Positions 39,078 through 49,420 of a DNA stretch of 64,000 nucleotides are shown in pieces. The DNA is from Methylibium rhizosphaerae (GTDB lineage: Bacteria > Pseudomonadota > Gammaproteobacteria > Burkholderiales > Burkholderiaceae_C), in the NCBI RefSeq assembly GCF_006386545.1, contig NZ_SWAR01000028.1:1-64000 (forward strand), in the 5' to 3' direction. The translations under genes and the position numbers were made by a program. A model generated the notes under the pieces. The model ran no database searches. It was not told the DNA's origin and saw only the letters and a program-made list of their open reading frames with translations. The first letter of the stretch is position 1. Each line of letters begins with the position of its first letter.

Positions 39078-42074
39078 ATGTCGAGCCGACTCCCTCCGCT
39101 ATGCCAGTGCGCGCCGGCTCCAGCGTTGATGGTGAACGCAGCAGGCGCCGGCTGCACATGGGAGCTCAACGACGCTGCCCGCCGCTGGGCGCCCGCACGC
39201 CATTGGCATGAGGCCGAATGGGCCGCGCTGGCGCGGGCGGTGGCCGGCCAGGCGCAGCGCGGTGTCTTCGAGTCCGGCGACCCGGACCTGCGGCTGCGCT
39301 GGCACGCGGTGCCGCACGACGGCGGCTGGCTCGCCTGGCTGTCGCCGCACGAGGAAACGGCGGCTCCCGATGTCGAGGCGATGCGCGAGCAGGTCGAGCT
39401 GCTGCAAGAGCAGCTGCACATCGCCCAGGAGTTCGGACGCCTGGCCGTGTGGGCGCGTGACCTGCGAAGCGGCCGCGGCCATTGGGACGACCGCATGTTC
39501 GAGCTGTTCGGTTTCGACCCGGCACTCGGCACGCCGGAGCTCGAAGAGGCGCTGCAGCGCCTCCACCCCGACGACCGCGATCGCGCACGCGAAGACTGTG
39601 TCAGCTCGATGGTGCGGCCCGGCCGCCATGACGCGCACTACCGGCTGATGCTCGCGAAGGGCGGCGTCGCGCAGCTGCACAGCCTGTGGGAAGTGAAGAG
39701 CGACGCCGAGGGCCAGCCCGAGCGCATGGTCGGCGTGATGATCGACGACACCGAAAGCGTGCGGCTCGCGCAATGGCACCAGGCCGCCAGCACGCAGCTG
39801 GCGCTGGCGGTGGGGCTGGTGGGCATTTCGCTGTGGCGCATCGACCTTGCCACCCGGCGCATCCAGCTCAACGACTGGGGCTACCAGCTGATCGGGCGGA
39901 CCCCCATGCCTGACGGCATGCCGCTCGACGAGATGCGCGCCTGCATCCATCCGGACGACCAGGCGGCCATCGTGCGCGCGACCGAAGAAGCGGTGGCGGG
40001 CATCGGCATCATCGACGCGGAGGCCCGCTATCGCCGTCCGGACGGCAGCTATCGCACGCTGCTCACCCGCCGGGTGGCAGTGCGCGACGACGGCGGCCGG
40101 GCGGTGGCGCTGATCGGCGTGTCGCTCGACATGACGGAGCAGGTGCACGTTCGCGAGCGGGCCCTCGAGGCCACCCAGGGCATCGAGCTGATCGCCGACG
40201 CCACCGGCGTGGGCGTGTGGAGCGTCGACCTCGACACCGGCGCCAGCGTATGGAACCGCCAGATGCGCCGCATCTGCGGTCTGCCCGACGACGCACCGGC
40301 CCTGCAGGCCCAGCGCGGCCTGGAGCTGGTGCATCCGGAAGACCGCGACCGGGTGGCGCAGGGCCTTGCCGGGCTCGTGAGCGGCGACCCGGTGGCCGAC
40401 GATGCCGAGTTCCGCGTCTGCCGGCCCGATGGAGAGGTGCGCTGGGTGGTCGCACGTGCCCGGCGTGCGCAGCATGGCGAGCGTCACGTGGCCTTCGGCG
40501 TGCTGATCGACGTGACCGAGCAGCGCAGGACCCAGCAGCGCCTGCGCCTGGCCGAGCAGCGCACGCTGCTGGCGGCGCAGACGGTCGGGCTGGCCCACTG
40601 GGAGCGCGACCTCGAGACCGGCGATTCCTGGTGGGACGCACAGATGTACCGCCTGCGCGGGCTGGCTGCCGACGACCCGCGTTCGCCCAACGAGCTGCGG
40701 CACCAGTGCATCCATCCCGACGACGTGGCGCTGGTGGAGCAGCGCACCGCGCAGATCGTGCAGCGCGAGGGCGACTACTACTTCGAATTCCGCGTGGTGT
40801 GGCCCGACGGCACGGTGCGCTGGCTGGCGGCCCGCGGCTCGGTGCTGCGCGATGCCAGCGGCCGCGCGCAGCGCATGACCGGCTTCAACTGGGACGTGAC
40901 CGACCACAAGGTCAATGAAGACATGCGCCGCGAGAAGGCCGCGGCCGAGGAGTCCAGCCGCGCCAAGAGCGAGTTCCTGGCACGCATGAGCCACGAGCTG
41001 CGCACGCCGCTCAATGCGGTGCTCGGCTTCGCGCAGCTGATGCTCGAAGACGCCGGCGAACCGCTCACCACCGGCCAGCGCCAGCGCGCCGAGCGCGTGC
41101 GCAACGCCGGCAAGCACCTGCTGGCGCTGATCGACGACGTACTCGACCTCACCAGCATCGAGGCCGGCACCCTGCCGCTGCAGCAGGGGCTGGTGCCGCT
41201 CGCGCCGGTGGTGGGAGAAACACTGCAGTGGCTGGCGCCGGCGGCCGAGCGGGCCGGCGTGTCGCTGGATGCCGTGCCGGTGCGTGGTGCGGTGATGGGC
41301 GATCCGCGCCGGCTGCGCCAGGTGCTGGCCAACCTGCTGTCGAACGCGGTCAAGTACAACCGGCCCGGCGGCCGGGTCGAGCTGCGGGTGATCGAGGAGC
41401 CGAGCGACCGCTGGCTGGGCCTGCGGGTGCGCGACACCGGCCGCGGGCTCACAAGGGCGCAGCTGCAGCGCCTGTTCGAGCCGTTCAACCGGCTGGGTGC
41501 CGAGCGCGAGGGCATCGAGGGCACCGGCATCGGCCTCACCATCGTGCGCCACCTCGTCGAGCGCATGGGCGGCCGCATCGACGTGGACAGCACGCCCGGC
41601 GAAGGCACGACCTTCCTCGTGTGGCTGCTGCGGGCCCACGCCGACGTGGTCGAGGAGCCCACCGCGCCCATGGTGCTGGAGCTGCACGCGCCCGCTGCTG
41701 GCGAGTCGATCGACCTGCTGTACATCGAGGACAACCCGGTGAACGTGCTGCTGGTCGAGCAGCTGGTGGCCTTGCGGCCGGGGGTGCGGCTGCACAGCGC
41801 CGAAGACGGCAGCACCGGTATCGCCAAGGCCCGGGCCTTGCGTCCGCATGCGGTGCTCATCGACCTGCAGCTGCCCGACATCGACGGCTTCGAGGTGCTG
41901 CGTGCGCTGCGCGCCGAACCTTCGACGCGTGACCTGATCTGCATCGCGCTGTCGGCCAACGCCATGCCCGAAGACGTGCAGCGCGCGCTGCGCGACGGCT
42001 TCAACGACTACTGGACCAAGCCGATCGACTTCCCGCAGTTCCTGGCCGGGCTCGACGCCCTGTGCGGCGTGTGA
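39078..42074 (+). CDS. Hybrid sensor histidine kinase with four PAS domains (paralogue 1)
   Basis: 998 residues, no membrane helix. After a variable N-terminus and a short coiled coil (about 95-120), four PAS/PAC units run to about residue 615 (repeated motifs HPDDRDRAR, HPDDQAAIV, HPEDRDRVA, HPDDVALVE). HisKA with phosphorylated His639 (SHELRTPLNAVLGF) follows, then HATPase_c (NLLSNAVKYNRPGG, DTGRGL, GTGIGLTIV) and a receiver domain with phospho-acceptor Asp929 in VLIDLQLPDIDGF. It is a soluble sensor phosphorelay protein; its signal and output partner are not evident. The next gene is a close paralogue overlapping or abutting the stop. Confidence 0.92.
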   Translation: MSSRLPPLCQCAPAPALMVNAAGAGCTWELNDAARRWAPARHWHEAEWAALARAVAGQAQRGVFESGDPDLRLRWHAVPHDGGWLAWLSPHEETAAPDVEAMREQVELLQEQLHIAQEFGRLAVWARDLRSGRGHWDDRMFELFGFDPALGTPELEEALQRLHPDDRDRAREDCVSSMVRPGRHDAHYRLMLAKGGVAQLHSLWEVKSDAEGQPERMVGVMIDDTESVRLAQWHQAASTQLALAVGLVGISLWRIDLATRRIQLNDWGYQLIGRTPMPDGMPLDEMRACIHPDDQAAIVRATEEAVAGIGIIDAEARYRRPDGSYRTLLTRRVAVRDDGGRAVALIGVSLDMTEQVHVRERALEATQGIELIADATGVGVWSVDLDTGASVWNRQMRRICGLPDDAPALQAQRGLELVHPEDRDRVAQGLAGLVSGDPVADDAEFRVCRPDGEVRWVVARARRAQHGERHVAFGVLIDVTEQRRTQQRLRLAEQRTLLAAQTVGLAHWERDLETGDSWWDAQMYRLRGLAADDPRSPNELRHQCIHPDDVALVEQRTAQIVQREGDYYFEFRVVWPDGTVRWLAARGSVLRDASGRAQRMTGFNWDVTDHKVNEDMRREKAAAEESSRAKSEFLARMSHELRTPLNAVLGFAQLMLEDAGEPLTTGQRQRAERVRNAGKHLLALIDDVLDLTSIEAGTLPLQQGLVPLAPVVGETLQWLAPAAERAGVSLDAVPVRGAVMGDPRRLRQVLANLLSNAVKYNRPGGRVELRVIEEPSDRWLGLRVRDTGRGLTRAQLQRLFEPFNRLGAEREGIEGTGIGLTIVRHLVERMGGRIDVDSTPGEGTTFLVWLLRAHADVVEEPTAPMVLELHAPAAGESIDLLYIEDNPVNVLLVEQLVALRPGVRLHSAEDGSTGIAKARALRPHAVLIDLQLPDIDGFEVLRALRAEPSTRDLICIALSANAMPEDVQRALRDGFNDYWTKPIDFPQFLAGLDALCGV

Positions 42075-42082
42075 GCGGCCCC

Positions 42083-44758
42083 ATGCACGACCTCTGGCAG
42101 ACCCTTCCCGTGCCGGCGATACGCCTGCTGCCCGCCGCCGCGCAGGCAGGGCCGGGCTGGCAGCTGAACCCGGCGGCGCACCGGCTGGGTCACGCGGCCG
42201 TGCTGTGGCGGCAGTGGGCCGAGGCGATCCTGCAATCGGTCCATGGCGGAACGAGCACCGGAACACTGGCCGATGGGGCCGGCAGCACCTGCCTGCGATG
42301 GACCGCCGGCGTGCTGGAGCCCGGCTGGCTGGCCTGGCTGGAACCGGCGGAAGCCGCGACACCGGCCGCGGCGGCGGCCACCACCGACGAGGTGGTGCGC
42401 CAGCTGCGCCAGCGGCTGGACATCACCCAGCGTTTCGGCCGCCTGGGCATCTGGGAGCGCGACGTGCGCACCGGCCAGGGCCAGTGGGACCGCTACATCT
42501 ACGGCCTCTATGGCCTCGACCCCGACGCCGGCACGCCGACCATGGAACAGGCGGCGCAGCTGCACTTCCACCCGGACGACGCGCAGCGTGCGATGGACAC
42601 CTGGCACCAGTCGATCCGGCAGCCGGGGCAGTACGAGCTGCACTTCCGGCTCTATACCCGCGAAGGCCGTCTCAAGTCGCTGCATTCGATGTGGGAGGTC
42701 ATCAACGGCGCCGACGGCCAGCCGGAGCGTGCCATCGGCGTGCTGCTGGACGACACCGAAAGCATCGAGCTGGCCCAGCTGCACCAGGCCTCCAGCCTGC
42801 AGCTCGACCTGGCGGTGCGGCTGGGCGGCATCGTCGTGTGGCGGCGCGACCTCGACAGCGACGTCGTGCACCTGAGCGAATGGGGCTACCGCCTGCTCGG
42901 CCTGCCTTACAGCGAAGAAGGCATGAGTGCCGAGGAACTGGCGAACCTCGTCCATCCCGACGACAAGCCGGCGGTGAAGCAGGCGACGCAGCGGGCGCTC
43001 GAATATCCGGAGGCGGTGGACGTGGAGGCGCGCTACCGCCGTGCCGACGGCGTGTACCTCACCGCGCTGTCGCGCCGCGTCGCCGTGCGCGACGCCAACG
43101 GCAAGCCGGTGGCTCTGCTGGGCGTGAACCTCGATCTCACCGAACGCCGCGCCGCAGAAGAGCAGCTGCGCAGCATCGAGCAGCGCGCGCGGCTGGCCAC
43201 GTTGGCGGTGGGCATGGGCACCTGGGAGCACCGCCCGGGCTCGGGCGGCATCTACTGGGACGACCAGATGTACCGCCTGCGCGGCCTCGAACCGGGCGGC
43301 CCGCAACCGCCGGCCGAGCTGCATGCGGCCTCGCTGCACCCCGCCGATCGCGAACGCGCGCTCGAGCGGCTGGAAGCCGCGCTGCACGGCAGCGGCGAGG
43401 CCTATGAAGACGAGTACCGCGTGGTGTGGCCCGACGGGCGCGTGCGCTGGCTGGCGGCGCGCGGCATGCCGCAGGCGGGCCTGCAGGGCCGCATCGCCGG
43501 CATGCTGGGCGTGAACTGGGACATCACCGACTACAAGCAGGCCGAGCAGGCGCTGCGCGACAAGGCGGCCGCCGAACAGGCCAGCCGCGCGAAAAGCGAA
43601 TTCCTGGCGCGCGTGAGCCACGAGCTGCGCACACCGCTCAATGCGGTGCTGGGTTTCACCCGCCTGCTCGCCACTGATGCCGAGCACCCGCTGCGCGAGA
43701 CTCAGCAGCAGCGCATTGCCATCGTCGAGACGGCCGGCGCGCACCTGCTCGCGCTGATCAACGACACGCTCGACCTCGCCAGCATCGAAGCGGGCACGCT
43801 GCCGCTGGACAACGAGCCGGTGCGGCTGGCGCCGGTGCTCGCCCAGGCGCTGCAATGGGCGCAGCCGGCCGCCGCGCGCGCCGGCGTCGACCTCGAGGTG
43901 CTGGACTGCGAGGCGGTGGCGCAAGGCGATGCACGGCGGCTGCGCCAGGTGTTCATCAACCTGCTCACCAACGCCATCAAGTACAACCGCCCCGGCGGCA
44001 GCGTGGCGGTGCGGCTGCTGCCGGTCAGCGACCCGGCCTGGCTGGCGGTGGAGGTGCGCGACACCGGCCGCGGCCTCACGCCGGCCCAGATGAACCAGCT
44101 GTTCGAGCCCTTCAACCGGCTGGGCGCCGAGCTGGAGGACATCGAAGGCACCGGCATCGGGCTCACCATCGTGCACCACCTGGTCGAACGCATGGGCGGT
44201 GCCATCGTGGTGGACAGCGAGCCCGGCGTCGGTTCATGCTTCACGGTGTGGTTGCCGGCGGCGACTGCCGGAGCCGGGGCTGACGAAGGCTCCCACCACG
44301 ACCAACCGCATCGGCAACCCGCGCCTGGCGCCACACTTGGCGTCGCGGCCGACGGCAGCGCGGCCCACGCGAACATGGGGAAGACATTGGACGTGCTCTA
44401 CATCGAAGACAACGCCGTGAACGTGCTGCTCGTCCAGGAGCTGGTGGCGCTGCGCCCGGGCTGGACCCTGCATGTGGCCGACACCGGCGAGGCCGGCGTG
44501 CGCAAGGCGCTCGACCTGCATCCGACCGTGGTGCTGGTGGACATGCAGCTGCCGGACTTCGACGGCTTCGAGGTGCTGCGCCGCCTGCGCGGCCAGGCCG
44601 GGCTCGAGTCCAGCAGGTTCATCGCGCTGTCGGCCAACGCGATGCCCGAGGACATTGCCGTGGCCCGCGAAGCGGGCTTCCACGACTACTGGACCAAACC
44701 GATCGACTTCGGCCAGTTCCTGGGCGGGCTCGACGCCCTGGCGGCCGCGCAGGCTTGA
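42083..44758 (+). CDS. Hybrid sensor histidine kinase with three PAS domains (paralogue 2)
   Basis: 891 residues from ATG 42083; GTG 42062 or 42071 would overlap the previous gene. Layout: N-terminal variable region, coiled coil, three PAS/PAC units, HisKA with His513 (SHELRTPLNAVLGFTRLL), HATPase_c (NLLTNAIKYNRPGG, GTGIGLTIV), an Ala/His/Gly-rich linker, and a receiver with Asp820 in VLVDMQLPDFDGF. It is collinear with the preceding kinase (for example DDTESIELAQLHQASS against DDTESVRLAQWHQAAS) but lacks one PAS unit. A tandem duplication with loss or gain of one PAS is the simplest account. Confidence 0.92.
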   Translation: MHDLWQTLPVPAIRLLPAAAQAGPGWQLNPAAHRLGHAAVLWRQWAEAILQSVHGGTSTGTLADGAGSTCLRWTAGVLEPGWLAWLEPAEAATPAAAAATTDEVVRQLRQRLDITQRFGRLGIWERDVRTGQGQWDRYIYGLYGLDPDAGTPTMEQAAQLHFHPDDAQRAMDTWHQSIRQPGQYELHFRLYTREGRLKSLHSMWEVINGADGQPERAIGVLLDDTESIELAQLHQASSLQLDLAVRLGGIVVWRRDLDSDVVHLSEWGYRLLGLPYSEEGMSAEELANLVHPDDKPAVKQATQRALEYPEAVDVEARYRRADGVYLTALSRRVAVRDANGKPVALLGVNLDLTERRAAEEQLRSIEQRARLATLAVGMGTWEHRPGSGGIYWDDQMYRLRGLEPGGPQPPAELHAASLHPADRERALERLEAALHGSGEAYEDEYRVVWPDGRVRWLAARGMPQAGLQGRIAGMLGVNWDITDYKQAEQALRDKAAAEQASRAKSEFLARVSHELRTPLNAVLGFTRLLATDAEHPLRETQQQRIAIVETAGAHLLALINDTLDLASIEAGTLPLDNEPVRLAPVLAQALQWAQPAAARAGVDLEVLDCEAVAQGDARRLRQVFINLLTNAIKYNRPGGSVAVRLLPVSDPAWLAVEVRDTGRGLTPAQMNQLFEPFNRLGAELEDIEGTGIGLTIVHHLVERMGGAIVVDSEPGVGSCFTVWLPAATAGAGADEGSHHDQPHRQPAPGATLGVAADGSAAHANMGKTLDVLYIEDNAVNVLLVQELVALRPGWTLHVADTGEAGVRKALDLHPTVVLVDMQLPDFDGFEVLRRLRGQAGLESSRFIALSANAMPEDIAVAREAGFHDYWTKPIDFGQFLGGLDALAAAQA

Positions 44759-44774
44759 GGCGGCGCGGCCGGCC

Positions 44775-45413
44775 TCAGGGCGCCAGCCGCTCCCGCAGCC
44801 ACTGCCCGTCGGGCTGCAGCCGGTAGCTCAGCCGGTCGTGCAGCCGGCTGCGGCGGCCCTGCCAGAACTCGAAGCGGTCGGGCACCAGGCGGTAGCCGCC
44901 CCAGTGGGGCGGTCGCGGCGGGTTGAGCCCGTGCTGCAGGCTGGCCTTGGCGGCATTGGCCACCAGCACGGCGCGCGAGGCGATCACCTGGCTCTGCGGC
45001 GAGGCCCAGGCTCCCAGCCGCGAGTCGAGAGGGCGCGAGGCGTAGTAGGCATCCGACTCCTCGGCGGTGGCCTTCTCCACCTTGCCCTCGATGCGCACCA
45101 CCCGTTCGAGGTCGACCCAGTGGAACTGCAGCGCGGCGAACGGGTGGGCGGCCAGCTCGCGACCCTTGCGGCTGTCGTAGTTGGTGTACCAGACGAAACC
45201 GCGCTCGTCGAAGCCCTTGATCAGCACGATGCGGGTGGACGGCCGGCCATCGGCACCCACCGTGGCCAGCGTCATCGCATTGGGTTCGGGCACGCCGGCG
45301 TCGATCGCGGCTTGCAGCCAGTTTCGAAACTGCTCGAAGGGCGCGGCATGCGCGTGGTCTTCATCGAGTTCGTCGAGCTCGTAGCTCTTGCGCAGGTCGG
45401 CGAGTCTGGTCAT
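44775..45413 (-). CDS. pdxH: Pyridoxamine 5'-phosphate oxidase
   Basis: 212 residues, the usual length. FMN- and PLP-binding motifs: [24 protein letters not shown], the central RVEG-like [24 protein letters not shown], and the C-terminal [23 protein letters not shown]. It makes pyridoxal phosphate from pyridoxamine or pyridoxine phosphate. The gene converges on the second histidine kinase, 16 bp apart, and follows an SDR gene on the same strand. Confidence 0.96.
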   Translation of the reverse strand: MTRLADLRKSYELDELDEDHAHAAPFEQFRNWLQAAIDAGVPEPNAMTLATVGADGRPSTRIVLIKGFDERGFVWYTNYDSRKGRELAAHPFAALQFHWVDLERVVRIEGKVEKATAEESDAYYASRPLDSRLGAWASPQSQVIASRAVLVANAAKASLQHGLNPPRPPHWGGYRLVPDRFEFWQGRRSRLHDRLSYRLQPDGQWLRERLAP

Positions 45414-45439
45414 GCCCCGCAGTATAGGAATCCGGGCCT

Positions 45440-46444
45440 CTAGATCGCGCCCACGCTGCCCGTCACCGGCAGCACGATGCCGGTGATGTAGCCCGAGCAC
45501 ACCGGCGCGGCCAGGAACACATAGGCCGGCGACAGCTCCTCCGGCTGGGCTGCGCGCTTCATGTCGGTCGACTTGCCGAACTCCTTGACCTTCTCGGGCG
45601 GCGAGTCGGCCGGGTTCAGCGGTGTCCACACCGGGCCGGGGGCCACCGCGTTGACCCGGATGCCCTTGTCGACCAGGTTGCTGGCCAGCGACTTGGTGAA
45701 CGCATGGATGGCGCCCTTGGTGGTGGCGTAGTCGAGCAGGTGGGCGCTGCCGCGCAGGCCTACCACCGAGCCGGTGTTGATGATCGAGCTGCCCGGCTTC
45801 AGATGCGGCAGGGCCGCGCGGGCCATATGGAAGTAGCCGTAGACGTTGGTGCGCAGGGTTTCGTCGAAGCGCTCGTCGCTCAGGTCCTCGAGCGACTCGG
45901 CATGTTCCTGGAAGGCGGCGTTGTTGACCAGCACATCGAGCCGGCCGAAGGCCTCGAGCGTCTTGTCGACCGCCTTCTTGCAGAAGGCCGGGTCCTTCAC
46001 GTCGCCGGGCAGCAGGATGCCGCGGGCGCCTTCGGCCTCGACGCAACGCAACGTTTCCTCGGCGTCGGCGTGTTCGCTCAGGTAGGCGATGGCCACGTCG
46101 GCGCCTTCGCGGGCATACAGCACCGCGACCGCCCGGCCGATGCCGGAATCGGCGCCGGTCACCAGCGCGACCATGCCGCGCAGCTTGTTGCTGCCTTCAT
46201 AGCCGGGCGCCATGAAACGCGGCGGCAGCTGCAGCTCGCTTTCATGGCCGGGCTTGTCGATGTGCTGTGCCGGCAGGTCGGCAGGCTGTTCCCGCGCGCC
46301 GGCCTGCACCGGCTGCTTCGGCTTCTGCCCGTTGCCGGCCCTGGACTTGCCGCTGTCACGCTGGTCCTGCTCGCGCTGGATGTCGCGCTGCTTCGAGGCC
46401 ACGGCTGTCGTGCCGTCGCCGTTACCTTGCTTGCTCTTGACCAT
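45440..46444 (-). CDS. SDR-family NAD(P)-dependent oxidoreductase with charged N-terminal extension
   Basis: 334 residues. The first 75 or so residues are highly charged and Gln/Lys-rich without a signal; then a classical short-chain dehydrogenase begins with the nucleotide motif [20 protein letters not shown], has NNAAF, and the catalytic Tyr-x3-Lys in [14 protein letters not shown]. It resembles the YghA / general stress protein 39 group, whose natural substrate is uncertain. Divergent from the molybdenum hydroxylase operon, 156 bp apart. Confidence 0.88.
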   Translation of the reverse strand: MVKSKQGNGDGTTAVASKQRDIQREQDQRDSGKSRAGNGQKPKQPVQAGAREQPADLPAQHIDKPGHESELQLPPRFMAPGYEGSNKLRGMVALVTGADSGIGRAVAVLYAREGADVAIAYLSEHADAEETLRCVEAEGARGILLPGDVKDPAFCKKAVDKTLEAFGRLDVLVNNAAFQEHAESLEDLSDERFDETLRTNVYGYFHMARAALPHLKPGSSIINTGSVVGLRGSAHLLDYATTKGAIHAFTKSLASNLVDKGIRVNAVAPGPVWTPLNPADSPPEKVKEFGKSTDMKRAAQPEELSPAYVFLAAPVCSGYITGIVLPVTGSVGAI

Positions 46445-46600
46445 GGCTACCTCACTTGGATGGAGTTGTGCACAGCCGGCACCGGCAGGCGGCATGCCCG
46501 CTCGGGCAATCGCGGGTCCTCATGCACTCTTAACGAATTCGACGTATACCGGCGCCTCCCATCAGTCGCCCCCGAGCGATACACACAAGGAGGTTCCCCC

Positions 46601-47062
46601 ATGACGACGAATCTCACCGTGAACGGCAAGCCGGTCACCGTGGATGCCGATCCATCCACTCCGGTGCTGTGGGCGCTGCGCGACCACCTCGGCCTCACCG
46701 GCACCAAGTTCGGCTGCGGCGCCGCCCTGTGCGGCGCCTGCACCGTGCACCTCAACGGTCAGGCCACGCGTTCGTGCGTGACGCCGATCTCGGCAGTGGC
46801 CGGGCAGAAGATCACCACCATCGAAGCCGTGGGCACCGACCGCGTGGGCAAGGCGGTGCAGGCCGCCTGGCAGAAACACGACGTGGCGCAATGCGGCTAT
46901 TGCCAGAGCGGCCAGATCATGAGCGCGACGGCCCTGCTGCGTACCAACAAGAAGCCGACCGATGCCGACATCGACGGCGCGATGGCCGGCAACGTGTGCC
47001 GCTGCGGCACCTATGCCCGCATTCGTGCGGCCATCCACGACGCTGCCCGTTCGCTGGCCTGA
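46601..47062 (+). CDS. (2Fe-2S) subunit of molybdenum hydroxylase (IorA-like)
   Basis: 153 residues with two [2Fe-2S] clusters. The plant-type ferredoxin motif is FGCGAALCGACTVHLNG and the second, C-terminal motif is QCGYCQSGQIMSA plus NVCRCGTYARI. AAGGAGG lies just upstream of ATG 46601. It passes electrons from the molybdenum subunit encoded 17 bp downstream. This two-subunit arrangement without an FAD subunit is that of isoquinoline 1-oxidoreductase and related aldehyde dehydrogenases; the substrate here is unknown. Confidence 0.93.
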   Translation: MTTNLTVNGKPVTVDADPSTPVLWALRDHLGLTGTKFGCGAALCGACTVHLNGQATRSCVTPISAVAGQKITTIEAVGTDRVGKAVQAAWQKHDVAQCGYCQSGQIMSATALLRTNKKPTDADIDGAMAGNVCRCGTYARIRAAIHDAARSLA

Positions 47063-47079
47063 GCAAGAAGGGAGACACG

Positions 47080-49320
47080 ATGAACTACCTCGCCTTGATG
47101 GAACGCGTGGGCCGCGCGCAGCAGCGCGCGGCCGGCGCCGCCGAACCGGCCGACGGCATGAGCCGCCGCGGCTTCCTGAAGTTCGGCACGGCCGGCGGCT
47201 TTGCGCTCGGCATGTTTGCCGTCGGCAGCGACACGCTGGCGCAGCAGGTTGCGGCGCCCGCCGGTGGCCTGAAGCCCTTCGAGCAGCCCGGCGCCTTCGT
47301 GCGGGTGGAGCCCGACAACACGCTGGTGGTGCAGGTGAACCGGCTCGAATTCGGCCAGGGCGTGCACACCGGTTTGCCCATGCTGGTGGCCGAAGAGCTC
47401 GATGCAGACTGGAGCAAGGTGCGCGCCGAACTGGCACCCGCGGGCGACGCCTACAAGGATCCGGGCTTCGGCATCCAGATGACCGGCGGCTCCACCGCCC
47501 TCAACCATTCGTGGCAGCCCTATCGCGAACTCGGCGCGCGGGCGCGCGCGATGTTCGTGGCCGCGGCGGCGCAGCGTTTCGGCGTCGCGCCCGAGCAGGT
47601 CAAGATCGCCAACGGCGTGGCCAGCGCCGGCGGGCAGAAGGCCACGCTCGGCGAGCTGGCGGCCGACGCGATGAAGCAGCCGGTGCCCCAGAAGGTGGCG
47701 CTGAAGGACCCGAAGGACTTCCGCCTGCTGGGCAAGCGCACGGTGCGCCTCGACCAGGCCGCCAAGAGCAGCGGCCGGCAGGACTTCGGCATCGACACCA
47801 GGCTGCCCGGACTCAAGGTGGCGCTGATCGCTCGGCCGCCGGTGTTCGGCGCCCGGCTGGCCGGCTACGACGCGGCCAAGGCGAAGGCGGTCAAGGGCGT
47901 GGTCGAGGTGCTCGAGATCCCGCTCGATCGCGGCGCCACCGGCGTGGCGGTGGTGGCCGACGGCTACTGGCCGGCCAAGCAGGCGCGCGACCTGCTCGAG
48001 CCGCGCTGGAACACCGACGGCGTCGAGAAGGCCGACAGCGACAAGCTGCTTGCCCAATACCTGGAGCTGGCGAAGCAGCCGGGCCTGAAGGCCCGAGAGG
48101 CCGACCAGTCGGCGCTGGCCGCGGCACCGCGCAAGCTCACCGCCGAATACAGCTTCCCCTTCCTCGCACATGCGCCGATGGAGCCGCTGAACTGCACCGT
48201 GCAGTACAGCGGCGACCGTTGCCGCGTGTGGGTCGGCTCGCAGTTCCAGACCATGGACCAGATGGCGGTGGCCGGCGTGCTGGGCCTCAAGCCCGAGCAG
48301 GTGGAGCTCAACACCATGATGGCCGGCGGCGGTTTCGGCCGCCGCGCGGTGCCGGGCTCCGAATACGTGGCCGAAGCGGCGCAGGTGGCGAAGGCCTGGC
48401 GTGCCAAGGGCCGCAACGAGCCGGTGAAGGTGATGTGGAGCCGCGAGGACGACATCCGCGGCGGCTACTACCGCCCGCTGCACGTGCACCGTGCCGAGAT
48501 CGGCTATGACGCGCAGGGCAAGGTGCTGGCCTGGAAGCACACCATCGTCGGCCAGTCCATCCTGATGGGCACGCCGTTCGAGGACTTCCTCGTGAAGAAC
48601 GGCATCGACGGCACCACCACCGAAGGCGTGGTCGATACGCCCTACGACCTGCCGCTGTCCCTCGACGTGCACCACACGAAGGTGAACGTGCCGGTGCTGT
48701 GGTGGCGTTCGGTGGGCAACACCCATACCGCCTACGTGATGGAAACGCTGATCGACGAGATCGCGCGCAGCGTGGGCAAGGACCCGGTGGCCTACCGCAA
48801 GTCGCTGCTCGGCGAAAAGCACAAGCGCCATGTCGCCGCGCTCGATCTCGCGGTGGAGAAGTCCGGTTACGGCAAGAAGCAGTTGCCCAAGGGGCGTGCC
48901 TGGGGCGTGGCGGTACACGAGTCGTTCGGCTCGGTGGTGGCCTATGTGGTGCAGGCCTCGCTGAAGGACGGGCAGCCGGTGCTGCACGAGGTGACGGCCG
49001 GCGTGCATTGCAACTTCTGCGTCAACCCGCTCGCGGTGGAGGCACAGGTGCAGGGCGCGGCGCTCATGGGCCTGGGCACCACCTTGCCCGGCGCCGCCGT
49101 CACGCTGAAGGAAGGCGTCGTGCAGCAGAGCAACTTCGGTGACTACACGGTGGCTCGCATCAACCAGATGCCGAAGATCAGCGTGCACATCGTGCCGAGT
49201 GCCGATGCACCCACCGGCATGGGCGAGCCAGGCCTGCCGCCGCTGGCGCCCGCCTTTGCCAATGCGCTGGCGCAACTGAGCAAGAAGCCGCTGCGCGAAC
49301 TGCCGTTCAAATTGGCGTAA
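47080..49320 (+). CDS. Molybdopterin-binding subunit of molybdenum hydroxylase (IorB-like), Tat-exported
   Basis: 746 residues. A twin-arginine signal (SRRGFLKFGTAGGFALGMFA, residues 28-47) indicates export with the small subunit. The remainder is the xanthine dehydrogenase/aldehyde oxidase large-subunit fold: EFGQGVHTGLPMLVAEEL, MEPLNCTVQYSG, GGGFGRRAVPGSEY, and the C-terminal GEPGLPPLAPAFANAL with the catalytic Glu in GEPGLPP. It holds molybdopterin cytosine dinucleotide and hydroxylates an unidentified heterocycle or aldehyde. A strong terminator follows, and a MocA-like cytidylyltransferase gene lies 250 bp further. Confidence 0.92.
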   Translation: MNYLALMERVGRAQQRAAGAAEPADGMSRRGFLKFGTAGGFALGMFAVGSDTLAQQVAAPAGGLKPFEQPGAFVRVEPDNTLVVQVNRLEFGQGVHTGLPMLVAEELDADWSKVRAELAPAGDAYKDPGFGIQMTGGSTALNHSWQPYRELGARARAMFVAAAAQRFGVAPEQVKIANGVASAGGQKATLGELAADAMKQPVPQKVALKDPKDFRLLGKRTVRLDQAAKSSGRQDFGIDTRLPGLKVALIARPPVFGARLAGYDAAKAKAVKGVVEVLEIPLDRGATGVAVVADGYWPAKQARDLLEPRWNTDGVEKADSDKLLAQYLELAKQPGLKAREADQSALAAAPRKLTAEYSFPFLAHAPMEPLNCTVQYSGDRCRVWVGSQFQTMDQMAVAGVLGLKPEQVELNTMMAGGGFGRRAVPGSEYVAEAAQVAKAWRAKGRNEPVKVMWSREDDIRGGYYRPLHVHRAEIGYDAQGKVLAWKHTIVGQSILMGTPFEDFLVKNGIDGTTTEGVVDTPYDLPLSLDVHHTKVNVPVLWWRSVGNTHTAYVMETLIDEIARSVGKDPVAYRKSLLGEKHKRHVAALDLAVEKSGYGKKQLPKGRAWGVAVHESFGSVVAYVVQASLKDGQPVLHEVTAGVHCNFCVNPLAVEAQVQGAALMGLGTTLPGAAVTLKEGVVQQSNFGDYTVARINQMPKISVHIVPSADAPTGMGEPGLPPLAPAFANALAQLSKKPLRELPFKLA

Positions 49321-49357
49321 TCGCGCGCAATCTCGCGCTCCCTCGTGGTGCGTGTCC

Positions 49358-49394
49358 AAGGCCTGCAGCGCCCGCGTTGCAGGCCTTTCGTTTT
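49358..49394 (+). terminator. Rho-independent terminator after the molybdenum hydroxylase operon
   Basis: AAGGCCTGCA (49358-49367) pairs perfectly with TGCAGGCCTT (49378-49387), a 10-bp stem with a GC-rich 10-nt loop, followed by TCGTTTT. It ends about 75 bp after the large-subunit stop. Confidence 0.85.
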
Positions 49395-49420
49395 GATCAA
49401 GCGATTTCTTCACGGGGTAT

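Noticed and set aside
44775-46046. Extended pdxH frame into the SDR gene
   Set aside because: The first 200 codons are a frame-shifted shadow of the SDR gene; the PdxH family start is at 45413.
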